Notes under the pieces: model-generated
Database searches by the model: none
What the model was told of the DNA's origin: nothing
What the model saw: the letters and a program-made list of their open reading frames with translations, nothing else
Shown here: positions 1 to 13,500 of the stretch, one piece after another
Layout: every line of letters begins with the position of its first letter
How positions within the stretch are numbered: the first letter of the stretch is position 1
Made by a program: the position numbers and the translations under genes
NCBI GenBank assembly: GCA_020137815.1
Contig: CM035350.1
Span: 4,852,541-4,916,540, forward strand
Origin: Hormiphora californensis
Lineage: Eukaryota; Ctenophora; Tentaculata; Cydippida; Pleurobrachiidae
Direction of reading: 5' to 3'
Length of the DNA stretch: 64,000 nucleotides

Positions 1-331
1 CAGAGAATCGTCCAAATTTGCAGTGCCAACTTTGGAATAGTTTCTATCTTTTGTAGTTATCTAATTAGAGCCGTTTAAACATGTGAGAAGATGCTGCAGG
101 GGCCTCTAATACTGTGTATTTTTGCTTGTGAAGTGATCACTTGACGAGATTTACCCAATTAGAGAGCAGATTAAAGCATACAAGCGGTGAGAGCAAGCAA
201 TATGGGACGGAAACAGTACCAAATTACCCCGTTTTGCAGATCGTCTCACATGTTTGAACGGCTCTAATTAGATAACTACAAAAGATAGAAACTATTCCAA
301 AGTTGGCACTGCAAATTTGGACGATTCTCTG
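1..331. mobile_element. Non-autonomous palindromic MITE, 331 bp
   Basis: The first ~80 bases return as their reverse complement at 242-331. The ends read CAGAGAATCGTCC and GGACGATTCTCTG, and the arms include a shared stretch around GATAACTACAAAAGATAGAA. The interior (about 90-240) is not repeated and has no ORF. The left end coincides with the first base of the window, so a target-site duplication cannot be tested. Ends starting CAG are common in hAT-type MITEs, but the superfamily is an inference. Confidence 0.75.
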
Positions 332-567
332 TCCACTCAAGAAGTTTCATAGCCCCAACCTTTCGTATAAGGGCTGTGTTCAGGTCCTCCTTTTTGTCAC
401 TTTAAAACGTCTTTTTTGACTGTTTTTTCGTCATAACTCGTGATTGGATTGTCAGAACATCACCCAAATAGCTACAGACACTTTTGGATATGCATTAGTT
501 AACTTAAAACCGGTTTCAAGATGATCCAAGCACTCCTTCCGTGGGCACGACCGCGCACCAATAGTGT

Positions 568-1530
568 TCCTAACTAATTAGATTTGATGGGGGATCACGT
601 ATCAGCACAATCCATCTCGGACCCACTAATTACCAACATCACTCCCGTTTAGCATTGTCGATTAGAAACACGATTCGTATACCATAATTTACTTAAAATA
701 TTTTTCACAAAAAAAATTTCACAAAATTTCAGGTAATGATTCTCAATACCTTGATCGATGCTCTCCATGAATTTTTAGAGAAACATTTAATTTTGTGAAA
801 AAAAACTTTGTAAAATATTTCAAAGTCAATTTCGGAAAAAAAATTCTATGTCAATTTTGCCGTACGAATCATGTTGCGAATCGGTGATGCTATGCGGCAG
901 TGCTCTCGCTAATTAGCAGGATTTATTGAAACATGAATCGTTTCCCCTAAACTTCCTAATTAGATTTGATGGGGGATCACGTATCAGCATAATCCATCTC
1001 GGACCCACTAATTAGCAACATCACTCCCGCTTAGCAATACCGATTCGAAACACGATTCGTACGCAAAAATTGACATGGAAAATTTTCCATAAAATTGACT
1101 TTGAAATATTTTCCAAACTTTTTTACAAAATTTCAGAGAATGATTCTTAACACCTTGATCGGTGCTCTCCATGAATTTTTTGAAAAAAAAATTTCTGAAT
1201 TTGTTGACCCTCTCATGAGGACACGATTCGACGGGAAGTCAGGTATCAAATCAATCCATATCGAACCCGCTAACTAGCGAAATCATTTCCACATAGCACC
1301 ACCGATTCGAAATAGGGTTAATACGGCGAAATTGACATTGAAATCCATACAATTTTCGTGAAATAATTGAAAAATTTTGCATGAAAAAGCCCGATTTCTG
1401 GGCATTTTTTGACCAAAAAATTCGGTGGTTCGGCCAAAATTTCCTACCGAACCGAACCGAACCGAACCGCCCAAAAAACACCGAATTTCCGAACCGAACC
1501 GAACCGAACCGAATATTCGGTCGCTTCCTG
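568..1530. mobile_element. Left-truncated copy of the hAT-like repeat seen complete at 23865-25208
   Basis: This stretch matches 24247-25208 almost base for base, including the runs of CCGAACCGAA near the right end and the terminal CGGTCGCTTCCTG. The first ~380 bases of the full element are missing. Inside are two diverged tandem copies of a ~380-bp unit, each beginning near a 'TTAGATTTGATGGGGG' motif (about 580 and 960). No transposase is present. The right end lies 10 bases from the splice donor of the neighbouring CH-domain gene. Confidence 0.75.
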
Positions 1531-1542
1531 CTGCCCTTATAC

Positions 1543-3642
1543 CTCATATGCCTGGTTAGGGTTGTGAACTTCTCTGTGGGTACTGCAGCTGTATCAGTAC
1601 CATGTATACTCTCCTGCCACATCTCAAGGGCTATCATCACATGACCCCTGGGTCGGGCCCTCTGGAACCCTTTGTGGAACAGGAGGGACAGAATCTGCAT
1701 GTAGATCTGTTGGATTTCAGTGTTAGCAACGATCATGTCAGTCTCACTGGCGGTAATCTCGTCCTCGATAGGTGCTGCTGCTGCTCCTTTCTTGTTCTTC
1801 TTGTTCTTCTTCTTCTCCTGCCGGGTGGGGATGGGGATATTAGTGGAGTCCTAATTTGGGTAGTGCTGTTCTATACCGTTGTAAGTGACATCATGTCTGA
1901 AGTCGCGAACAATCAGAAAAGATATTGAAACAAACTACACCCACCTTTCCTCCAGACGCAGCAATCACAAACAAACAAACACCCACCTTTTTGCCGTCCC
2001 CACCAATGATAGATTTCTTCCTATCCTCCTGTATAGAGGCCAGGTTGCTACTGGCCACACTCAGGTTACTAGAGATACTGTTCCTACTGGATCGCCTTCC
2101 AAAGAATGACGTCACTGACATCCTGCTGCCTCGTTTGTCCTTTACCACCTCTTCCTCCTCCTTGAATAAAGAGGAGGCAGGCAGCTGGGGCTCACTAATG
2201 ATACGAGACATGAACGTATAGTACCTGGGGGAGAGAGACGTTTACTTTGAAAATAGGCTTTGAAAATGGGCTTCAATCTGTTTGGTGGCGCCGACCCGAT
2301 CTGAGCGCACTGTCACTGTTTTGATAATCAAAATTTAGGGTCTTACGCCGCTAGACCTGGTTCAATTAAGATTCTATTATCTAACATCACAACAAACCTC
2401 ATTCCATATTTTTCCTCAATCTTGGCTATCTGTGGAGCGGGTACACCCCTCTTGTGTGCCAACCTGCCCACCCAGAGAAGGGCACTGAGCACTCTCCTGC
2501 CATCCTGTTTGTCTGCCAGGTCACTAACACTAAACAACCAGTCCTTCTCCAACCCATAGTTCTTACACCATTGCAGGAAACACGCAATGTTGTGCCTGTC
2601 ATACGAGACGGAGGGCTCAACTGGGGGAGAAGGAGTTATGAGATTTGTATCCGTGTACGGACTACTCTGTCAGAGCATTGGCCTGACTTGCCTAGCTAGA
2701 CTCTGTTTCGTGCGCCCCGCCCGCGAAACACAAATGTAAAGGAGGGTTAGAACATAACAAGGCCTGACACAGGGACTACTGTACATTAAAGTACCCAGCA
2801 AACACAGTTGGCGTAGATTGCTTGCCAGCGCCAAATTTCAGACGGTCATAGCTCCACTCCCTGGTAAGATAGAGACTTGAAATTTGTTGTGTAAGAAGAA
2901 CTCGACATGATCTCCTTACAAAACAAATTTCGAGTCTCTATCTTATCAGGGGGTGGATCTATGGCCGTCTGAAATTTGGCGCTGACAAGCAACTTACGCC
3001 AACTGTGTTTGCTGGGTACTATAGTGTTCTACTAAAATTGTTGTCTCACAAAAGACTGCCCTCTCCGAACTGGGCCGAAGTTGTAGACAATTTAAAACAC
3101 TCGCCCTAACTCTCTTTCATTATAGCATGAGAGGGAATTAGGGATGAGAAAGGTATGAGTCATACCTTCACTGTTATCCGTCTCTGGGTACATTATGTTA
3201 CTGATTTGCCTACGAGCACCAAATCCCGTCATGGCGTTGATTGTGTTACCAAAGGTACACAACAACACCCCATCTGAGATCCGCTCCATAAATATATCAT
3301 AGGGAAGAGTGGACCTGTGTGAAGAAGGAGAGGGTCATGATTGTGTGGCTCACTACCCCATTTATTTCTATGAGGGTTCGGTAGATCGAGGTTCGGTAGA
3401 TCAACTATAATTCGCGACATTTCAAAGACGCGAATAAGTCTCTACGAAATATAACACAGCGGACAGCATTATAAATACCTTGTTATACACCCGACCCAGT
3501 GGCTCATATCCACTAATAGTGGAATGTCCACGGTACCAATTAACTCCTCCCAATTAGCCATGGAGAGGTCTTCATCGCTCTCATACCCCAGGTGCTGGTG
3601 CTGCTCGTAATCAAAGCCATAGTCTACTATACCACCCGCCAT
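1543..3642 (-). CDS. GAS2-like calponin-homology (CH) domain protein, 3' end off window
   Basis: Five coding exons with matching phases: 3642-3479, 3314-3166, 2620-2398, 2224-1987 and 1817-1543. Translation starts MAGGIVDYGFDY. An acidic leader is followed by one CH domain spanning exons 1-3: 'FMERISDGVLLCTFGNTINA', then 'RHNIACFLQWCKNYGLEKDW' and 'VLSALLWVGRLAHKRGVPAP'. This last pattern (hxRhAxxxGhxxP) is typical of GAS2-family CH domains, which bind actin. The tail is Ser/Lys-rich and exon 5 opens with a basic run EKKKNKKNKK. No GAR domain is visible before the window ends. A strong acceptor (CCTCCACAG) lies 9 nt before the ATG. Downstream of exon 5 lies only transposon sequence, so further exons are expected beyond base 1. 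The CH call is firm; the GAS2 subtype is inferred. Confidence 0.72.
2794..3016. mobile_element. Palindromic MITE with CCCAGCAAACA ends and TA flanks
   Basis: The ends CCCAGCAAACACAGTTGGCG and its complement at 2997-3016 are inverted copies, and the arms continue inward for ~100 bases ('AAATTTCAGACGG' and complement). TA lies directly outside each end, compatible with a mariner-like 2-bp target duplication. There is no coding sequence. It sits in an intron of the CH-domain gene. Confidence 0.7.
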
Positions 3643-4256
3643 GGTATAGGGCTGTGGAGGGGAGGGGGGTCGTGAGTAATCAAAGTCAACTATAATACAT
3701 ACTACCGGCCACAGTATATGGGGGGGGGGTTGTGATCATTGAAAAACTTTAGCAGGCTCTTGATTTTGTTTGATAGAAATGTGAATAATATGTGGATAAT
3801 ATGTGGATTGTCAAAACAATTCGTTTTTAGGCCACACACAGAAGAGGAGCAGTGAAAACATCTCAAAATAACACAAAGACCTTGTTAGGGCGCTAACTAA
3901 GCAAGAAAACGATTCAGGAAGGGAGGTTGAAATATAGTCGGTCTCGAGTGTGTCTAAAAATACTATCACAGATGGGCTTGAACGTAGGGCATAGAGAGAA
4001 GGAAAAGGCTTGCGTGCTGGTCATACAACAATTTCTCTCTTTCTACCTTCTATCTCTATCTCTCTCTCGCTCTCTCTCTCTTTTTCAATCCCCTCTCTCT
4101 TCCACTAACTCCCTCCTTCCCTTACAAAACAGAATATAGACAATACACCACACATAATGTGTGGTCGTCACAAATCATGTGACGAAATTTTTACAACATA
4201 TCGGTGGTTATATTTGTGACATATCGGCCGCAAAGTTATTATCCCACACAGTCAGA

Positions 4257-5127
4257 TCAGTCATCGAGTGAGTATGGAGCTACGGTGGATTCAACATCCA
4301 CCTCCACCACTACCATTCCTTCCCCAAGATGGCCAGGAACCTTCCGGTTTTTCTTGTCAGAATCGTAGGGAGAATCCTTTTCAAAGTCATCCTGCTGTTC
4401 CTTCTGCTTCTCCTTCTCGGTCTTCTTGTTGGGGTCCCCTTGTGAGTGAGTGAGCGTGATATGAGAGGGTGAAATGGAATTGATCTACGGTGAATTTAAC
4501 CATTCCCAGGTCCCATGGACAGGGTATATTAGTTCGATTTTGGAATTTGGCAGCGAAGCTGCTAAGGCTGTCGGATACGGTGTCGTGTGCTACGTACAGG
4601 GTGCCCAAATGTGCCCAAAGTACCTTTTAGATCCACATCGGCTAGCTGTTTGAAGATGTCAACTGAAGTTCTCTTCACATAATATGGATAGTCAAACCCA
4701 GTGTAGATCTGCCCTTCATCAACTGTCCCTACATCACCTGCCGTAGCAGTGCTATCACCTAGAAATAAAAGGGGTAACTTTAATAATGTATATTCTTCTG
4801 CAGCGTTATAAATTTATCTTTGTGTTTTGTATTTCTGTGTGAGCATTGGCCTGACCCTATTATCACTTGACAGAGCATTGGTGGAGCGCACGAGAACTGT
4901 GGTCAGAGCATTGGCCTGACACTATTCTCACCGCGGTCAAAGTATTGGCAGTTGGATTTTGAAATAAGAAGTTCATCAGTATCTACCTAGTAAAACATGT
5001 GTTCAACACAGTGTTCAACACAGTGTTGTCCTGAGAAACATTGCATTGTTCACTTACCCTCACAATTGATAAGTTGTATAACAGAAACCAAGAGGAGGAA
5101 TCCAAACCAGGTACTCGTGTTGATCAT
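4257..5127 (-). CDS. Small secreted protein of unknown function, ~128 aa
   Basis: Three exons agree in phase: 5127-5058, 4758-4624 and 4438-4257. Exon 1 encodes a clear signal peptide, MINTSTWFGFLLLVSVIQLI followed by NCEG. The mature part is acidic ('DVGTVDEGQIYTGFDYPYYV'), then has a highly charged Lys/Glu/Gln stretch (DPNKKTEKEKQKEQQDDFEK) and ends in SLDD before TGA. I recognise no domain. There is no C-terminal KDEL-type signal and no second membrane segment. A good acceptor (ATTATTTCAG) lies 18 nt before the ATG. The stop is 615 bp upstream of the CH-gene start on the same strand. Function unknown; the splice model is supported by phase and consensus sites only. Confidence 0.6.
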
Positions 5128-5287
5128 GGTAAAAACGTTTAGTTTCTGAAATAATATAATTGATCATCTATTAGGGTTACTAGAGACTCAAGACCCCTTC
5201 AAATCGATATAATTTGAAAAGTGCCGATTACTTAACAGAACCGCGGACCTTCATTGTGTTTGACGCGGTTGAGAGTTGAACACGCAC

Positions 5288-5328
5288 GACCAACTTCAGT
5301 GTGTCTCGGAGACACACTGAAGTTGGTC
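5288..5328. repeat. Perfect 20-bp inverted repeat with a 1-base spacer
   Basis: GACCAACTTCAGTGTGTCTC (5288-5307) is followed by one G and then its exact reverse complement (5309-5328). It lies upstream of the small secreted gene. It could be a deletion-derived MITE remnant. Confidence 0.9.
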
Positions 5329-5479
5329 TCCACCCTATGATAATGATATTCAGCAAGTCATTGGTCAAGAAAATTATTCACTTCCCACTATAGTGACTCA
5401 GTTCGAAATGTGTTGTAACACTAATCAAGTAACCGAGTCTGGGCAGGTGAATAGAACTTCACTCCTACTATTATCATTA

Positions 5480-5660
5480 CACTTTCGCTTGTAGTGGGAA
5501 AACGGTAATGGAAAACGAAGATACAGTAAGACGACGCGCAACCGTGGCCAATCAGTACGCTAGTACGTGCTGACACATGAACTTTTTGCCGCACGTTATG
5601 CAACGTGTGTGTCTCATTACTGTATTTCGCGATACCGTATTTTGACTGCAAGCAGCACTG
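5480..5660. mobile_element. ~180-bp MITE, copy 1 of 3 (TIR CACNNTCGCTTG)
   Basis: Shares about 90% of its length with copies at 8242-8422 and 9451-9631: 'GTAGTGGGAAAACGGTAATG' near the left end, 'GTGCTGACACATGAACTTTT' in the middle, 'GCAAGCAGCACTG' at the right. The ends are imperfect inverted repeats. The flanks are TTA on the left and TAA on the right, as expected for PIF/Harbinger-type 3-bp TWA target sites. No ORF of its own. Confidence 0.75.
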
Positions 5661-5670
5661 TAATACTTCT

Positions 5671-6068
5671 AGTAATCGCGGTAACCCAATATTAGCCGCT
5701 CTTTTCCAGTACTAGTAAAAAGTCTTTACTATTGAAAATCAGGTGTGTTGGAGGTAGAAAGCTATAGCTTGGACAATAGAATTGTCGATATCTGGATACC
5801 TGATACTAAGCTCCGAGCATGGGGTGCTTTGTTTGACTGAATCTCGTGTAGTGTGTCACGTGAATCGTGTTCCAGTAATCGCGGTAACCCAATATTAGTC
5901 AATCTTTTCCAGTAGAAAGTCTTTACTATTGAAAACCAGGTGTGTTGGAGGTAGAAAGCTATAGCTTGGATAATAGAGTTGACGATATCTGGATACCTGA
6001 TACTGAGCTCCAAGCATGGGGTGCTTTGTTTGACTGAATCTCGTGCAGTGTGTCACGTGAATCGTGTT
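5671..6068. repeat. Tandem duplication of a ~200-bp unit
   Basis: The block starting AGTAATCGCGGTAACCC at 5671 recurs from 5874 with about 93% identity by eye, ending in each case with 'TGTGTCACGTGAATCGTGTT'. There is no credible coding frame in either copy. Confidence 0.85.
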
Positions 6069-6206
6069 TTTTGTAGTATCTAAGCGCTGTTTTTAGCCCA
6101 TGTTTAATGGCACGAGCCGCCAGAACTCAGCCCAGCTAGAGTCCACAGAGCAATCCATGTTCTCAACTTATTTATGGGTAACCGTCTTTCATTAGAGGAT
6201 ATCATG

Positions 6207-6427
6207 CACAGTGGGTCAAAACCGTCATTGACCCGGACATTTCGTCATAAAATGACCATCCCATATTGCTTCTATTAAGTTATTTTGCCATTCTAAGGTA
6301 TCAGACAGACTTATTGCAACCTATTTTGGTACATTGGGTCCATACCAACCAGGTTTGGATAAAAATCACAGGAAAAAAGTGGAAAACAACGAAATGTCTG
6401 GGTCAATGACAGTTTTGACCCACTGTG
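6207..6427. mobile_element. Palindromic MITE, CACAGTGGGTCAAAAC ends
   Basis: The terminal ~38 bases are inverted copies: CACAGTGGGTCAAAACCGTC at the left and GACAGTTTTGACCCACTGTG at the right, continuing inward through ATTGACCC and ACATTTCG. The 140-bp interior is unique and AT-rich. I could not find a convincing target-site duplication. Confidence 0.75.
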
Positions 6428-6440
6428 TCACTGTCATGAT

Positions 6441-6811
6441 GGTAAGCGGTAAAGGTTGACCCGTCTCCTGAGAATTTTAAACGGTTTTTGCTATAGCTCA
6501 GCCATTTCTTGACCAATTTGCAAAATCTTGGGTTCATTGGAAAGGGGACATTGAGATCTTTCAGATGAGTTCAAGAAAATCAAATTTGGCGCAAATTGCG
6601 CGGCATTGCGCGGCGCAATGGCGCAAAATGCGCGTTTTCGCCACTGCGACACGCAATTTGCGCCAACTTTCATTTTATTGAGCTCATTTGAAAGAGCTTA
6701 ATGTCCTCTTTCCAATGAACCCAAGATTTTGCAAATTGGTCAAGAAATGGCTGAGTTATAGCCAAATAAAATTAAAATTCTCAGGAGACGGGTCAACCTT
6801 TACCGCTTACC
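6441..6811. mobile_element. MITE with 9-bp target-site duplication (Mutator-like)
   Basis: Inverted ends GGTAAGCGGTAAAGGTTGAC and complement bound a 371-bp element. The same 9 bases, TGTCATGAT, flank it at 6432-6440 and 6812-6820. Nine-base duplications are typical of Mutator-like elements. A second nested inverted repeat occurs inside ('AACCCAAGATTTTGCAAATT' at ~6718 and its complement at ~6518), around a GCGC-rich centre. Non-coding. Confidence 0.85.
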
Positions 6812-7234
6812 TGTCATGATACGTGATACGTACTCGATTAGTCGTCCATGATTCGGATCTCTCTCTCGCTCGCTCTCTAGCTTGTATATTATTGGTCTAT
6901 TTACCGCCTATGTTTGACTTAAACTTTAAGTTGGACACGAATCACTATTAGGGGAGGGTGATTCGGTCTCTACCGCTTTAGTGTAGTTGGATACGTGATC
7001 CACTGTAGCCTTTTAGTTTTATTGCAGCCTTTTATTGCATCCTTTTTTGCAGCCTTTTATTAGGAGCGAAGTTCTACTCACCTGGCCACCTACCGAAGAA
7101 GCCGCTATTTTAACAGGTGGCCAGGAGACAAGGACTGATTATTTATATATTGTGCACTTTTCATGCGGAAAAGTTCTAATCCTATCACCTTATTAATATA
7201 AAAAGTTCGCGGTTATTTTCAATTTTGGTACACT

Positions 7235-9337
<2,103 letters not shown>

Positions 9338-9450
9338 GGAACTAAAGAGTTTGATGTTACCGGTGAACTGTGGGAAGATACTGTCTGGTGGTCCCAGACC
9401 CCAATTCGATTCTCAAATCTGATAGGGTCGGCGTCGCAAAGACAACGTAA

Positions 9451-9631
9451 CACGGTCGCTTGTAGTGGGAAAACGGTAATGGAAAACGAAGATACAGTAA
9501 GACGACGCGTAACCGTGACCAATCAGGGCGCTAGTACGTGCTGACACATGAACTTTTTGCCGCGCGTTATGCACCGTGCGTGTCTCCTTACTGTATTTTG
9601 CGTTACCGTATTTTGACTGCAAGTAGCACTG
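9451..9631. mobile_element. ~180-bp MITE, copy 3
   Basis: Same family as 5480-5660 and 8242-8422, flanked by TAA on the left and TTA on the right. It lies about 110 bp after the lectin stop codon, probably inside the 3' untranslated region. Confidence 0.8.
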
Positions 9632-10148
9632 TTAGCTAATTATTTGTGACGTCACGACGTGGTAGAAAAAGATTAGTAGGGATTAGTTTCAGTCTTCCAA
9701 ATTGTTTGTTCACCTTTAAAAGATTTCGGAAGATGACATTGTTTCTGTTGTTTACTGTCTGGCGGCGCCCTCCCGATCTGATCTAAACGCACTTTCCAAT
9801 CAAAACTTGTTGAGAAAGGGGGAAGTCTTTGAACCGCTTCATCTAGCCATTATCACCGAGAAATCAAGTTTATCTCTTTTAGAAATAATAAAACTGTTGA
9901 AAACTCACCGATGAAGACTCCAGGAGACTTGAAGATTCTGTGGATTGTTCTTGGAGCTAAAAACTGTCTTATGCTATAATGATAGTGGGAAGTATGAGTT
10001 GAGAAAATAAAAAAGGAGCACTAATAATAAACTGATCTTGATGAAAATAAAGAAACAAATAAATCACTTGTATAGCATTATTATATATTGTAACATTTAG
10101 AGAAATAAACACACAGATAGACAAACACTTTTTACTTTTGAGCCTAAA

Positions 10149-10222
10149 CTGTCTGGCGCCGCGGACCCCATCTGAGCGCACTGTCGCTGAGAATCGAATC
10201 GGGGTCCGGTACCGCCAGACAG
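10149..10222. mobile_element. 74-bp palindromic mini-element (CTGTCTGGC family), best copy
   Basis: Ends CTGTCTGGCGCC and GCCAGACAG are inverted, with internal CGGACCCC...GGGGTCCG. At least eight diverged or partial relatives are scattered in the window, near 2284, 7500, 9381, 9762, 10374, 41935, 58738, 59722 and 59794. All carry combinations of 'GGCGCCG', 'CCCCGTTTTGATTCT' and 'GATCGGGTCGG'. Non-coding; too short to assign a superfamily. Confidence 0.65.
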
Positions 10223-10580
10223 AGCTTGGCTAAACGCCACCCTGTACAGAAAATAAAAACTGCGTGGCGGCTCCCGCCCGATCTTAGAAGAGTGGGGCAG
10301 CGCCGAGGTAGACAGTTCGCAAATATTTAAAACAATAACTCTCACGTCACGGAATAAAATATAGTTTTCTCCAGTCTGGCGGCGCTAGACCCCGTTTTGA
10401 TTCTGCGCTAATACCCGGTCTGCGCTGCCAGACAGGTTCTCTCTAAGCACCAAAATCTCTTCTTAGAGCAAGTCCCTTGGTCGAGACTCTCCTTTTTAGC
10501 ACATTAGTTCATCAGTCTTTCCACTTTCTCTGTCCAACACCACCCCAAACATTTCACAACAAACATTCCACATTCCTTCT

Positions 10581-13500
10581 TCACGTCGGTTTCTGTCGCG
10601 GAAAAAATAAGTTGCTATCCAGTTTCACGTCTTCCTCCTCCTCCTCATCACTTCCCTCTTTATCGGGTATTCTGGAAAGCTGCTCTGCAATGTCCATCTC
10701 CCTCACCTTCCCATCCTCCCCGACACCACCCGGCTTTATCACTCCTGAGTATACGGGGAGAGATGGTTATGTTCTAACCCTCCTTTACGGGTCCTGGTGA
10801 ATTAGGGTCGAGCAAGGCAAAGTAGAAACTGGTTTTTCACCTCGCTCAACCCTCCCCCCAGCCAATGATAGAGTTGGTTACGAAGTCACCCATTTACTCT
10901 GTAAATGGGGGCGTCTCGCACGCGGTTACCTTTTCTGTGCATGTTGTCAATAAGATTAATCAGCTTGTTTGCCTCTGCCTCCTTCTCCTCGTCAGTCATG
11001 TTCTTCAAGATCGTGTTCTCCCGTGTTGGACCTAGGATGTTACTAGTAAAGGACCTTGATTCGTAAATACCCATTGCCATGGTAACCATGTTACTAGTTG
11101 TCATGGTAACCATGTTACTAGTTGCCATGGTAACCATGTTACTAGTTGCCATGGTAACCATGTTACTAGTTGTCATGGTAACCATGTTACTAGTTGTCAT
11201 GGTAACCATGTTACTAGTTGCCATGGTAACCATGTTACTAGTTGTCATGGTAACGATGCTACTAGTTGTCATGGTAACGATGCTACTAACCTGCTGTTAC
11301 TAGATCCACATTACTCTCCTTGTACTCCTCTGTATCACTTTCCTCATCTGGAGACATCTCATCGGCCCTGATTGAACCTGCCCTCCCCGCTGCAGCGGCA
11401 CCCATCAAGCCATGCCTATTGAACAGCCCAGCAGAGTTTCCATACCCCGTATACCTAAAAATAAGGAGAAGGTGAAACTTTAAGGTTTTCGAGCTTTGCC
11501 ATCTACAATACCCGGGAGGTATGATATGAGACTTGATATGCTTAGCTTAGTTCCCCGAAAATATTTCCTTCTTACTTGATCATTCGATTGACATTTCGTT
11601 TGCAGAGGGTGAAAATTAGCTCCGAAGCTAGAACATTGATTGACTGGTTGACGTTTGTCATCAGTTTAACAACCTGAGGGGGGAAGGAGTGAGGAGTGTA
11701 AAGAATTAGGTTGCTATGACAATGTACAATGCACAGCTGGACATACAGGGGGTGGGGTTACATACCTTGCTCTTAATATGTGTAGTTTCCTCCTCAGGGC
11801 GGCGGGTAACCTTCCCCAGAGAGGGCAGTATCTCCTTCCTCAAATACTTCCTGCCCATAGCCACCCCAGCTAACTTGTTGAGCACACTCAGGAGAGCTAG
11901 AATCACCATACTGTCCGCTAAACGAGGAGAGAGGAACTTAGAAATGGGGCTTCAATACTCAATACTCAAAACTTAATAATACAGTTGTAGTATTTCGTTG
12001 TGGGGTTCAATACTCGAAACTTAATAATACAGTTGTAGTATTTCGTTGTGATTATCCCGCCACAGTTTACTGTCGGCTTGAGCACTTATTGCCGGAAACC
12101 AGTTGGATCCTAGACATGATGGAAATCTTGTTGGAGCTCCAAGTTCTACTGCGAGCCGATCATGGACTCCAATACTCAAAAGTCAAAACTTTGCGATTCA
12201 GAAGAATGAAAATTGTCTTTTACCTTTTTTCTCTTTTGCAGCTTCCGTCTCAAGTTGTGTTAGTAAGCGCTTCAGAAACGACACATCTCTTCCGCCAAAT
12301 ACATCTTTCGAGCGGGATCTGCAACAAAGAGTTAGACACGTGTGGAGAGATCCCAAATAGTGGAAGATAAAAAATCGAGTGACTCCAGTTCCCCATATAA
12401 CCTACTTTTCATTTGCCTCAGGTACAAATTGATGAGGGAACATAGAGGCAGCATTAATTAGACAAGGTATAAACTTCTCCACAGCCCTTAGGTACTGTAC
12501 CGACTTCTCAGTGAGATTGACACCCCGGTAAAAGTTTTGAAGGAAGGAGAGATAGGAGGAGAGGTCGGGTGTTAGCTCCAATTGTGTAGCAGTGTCATCC
12601 CATGTATGCGTCACGTTGAACAGCGTCATGAACAAATCTGGAGGGGGGGGGGGGGTAGTGAATGATAGGGATTACAGATCTCTGAGGGGGGGGGGGGGGT
12701 AGTGAATAATAGGAATTACAGATCTGGGGGGAGGGGAGGGGGGGGGGGGGTAGTCACTCTGGAAGAGCAATGACGATCAGAGAAAGAGAAGGGTGACAGA
12801 AAATCAGAGATGAAAGGACAAAGGAAGGGACAGAGGGTGACAGAAAATATGTTTTCCTACCTACACAAAGAAGCAATTCTCTATCTGATAACGTTACACA
12901 ACTCTCCTTGGAAGCCCAGCTTTTTCCATGGACTATCTTGGTACATGGTGTAGGCTCGGTGGCCTGGTATATCACATGGCACACAACACTAAATATTGTA
13001 CCAAGACCATCACCCTCGATCACTCTCTTTTTCATGTCAGCAGATACAGAGGTGAAGAGAAATGCCATTTTGCAGTTTATCACCAGGGTATCGTGATCCT
13101 GGGGATGGCGTGTTCATTAGTTTCAGCCGCAGGCATGTAGGGGAAGTTTTGAAAGTGGTGGGGCCAAATTTTTTTGGTCACGTGATATGACATACACTGA
13201 CTTTTCTATTGAAAATTTGAATAGATCGGGCGAAGCGACAGCGGAGCCCGAGAAAATTTTTCGGTTTTTAGGCCAAAAAGTCATAGTTTTTGTCTAATCA
13301 TGAAAAGTACTGGGGCCATGGCGTACCCTGCCCCCCCCTTCCCCTACAGGCGTGTTCAGCCGTGAGTGATTGTTTTTATGAAAAAGTGGTTATGCAAGGA
13401 CTGCAGCAATTTAAAAAGAGGGGCGTTTGTGCCGCGCGCTTTACTCCCAGAACTCTCTCTGGCGCGTTACAGACATTCCACTGACTAAGAGTTCAATATG

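Noticed and set aside
1251-1736. CH-gene exon 5 reading on into the transposon as a protein end
   Set aside because: A good donor (AG|GTATAAG) precedes the element; the continuing frame is translation of CCGAA repeats, repeated at 24929-25159.
10886-11303. Frames of repeated MVTMxTSN / MVTMLLV units
   Set aside because: Translation of the intronic 23-bp minisatellite of RIC8; only the last part (10930-11031) is a real exon.
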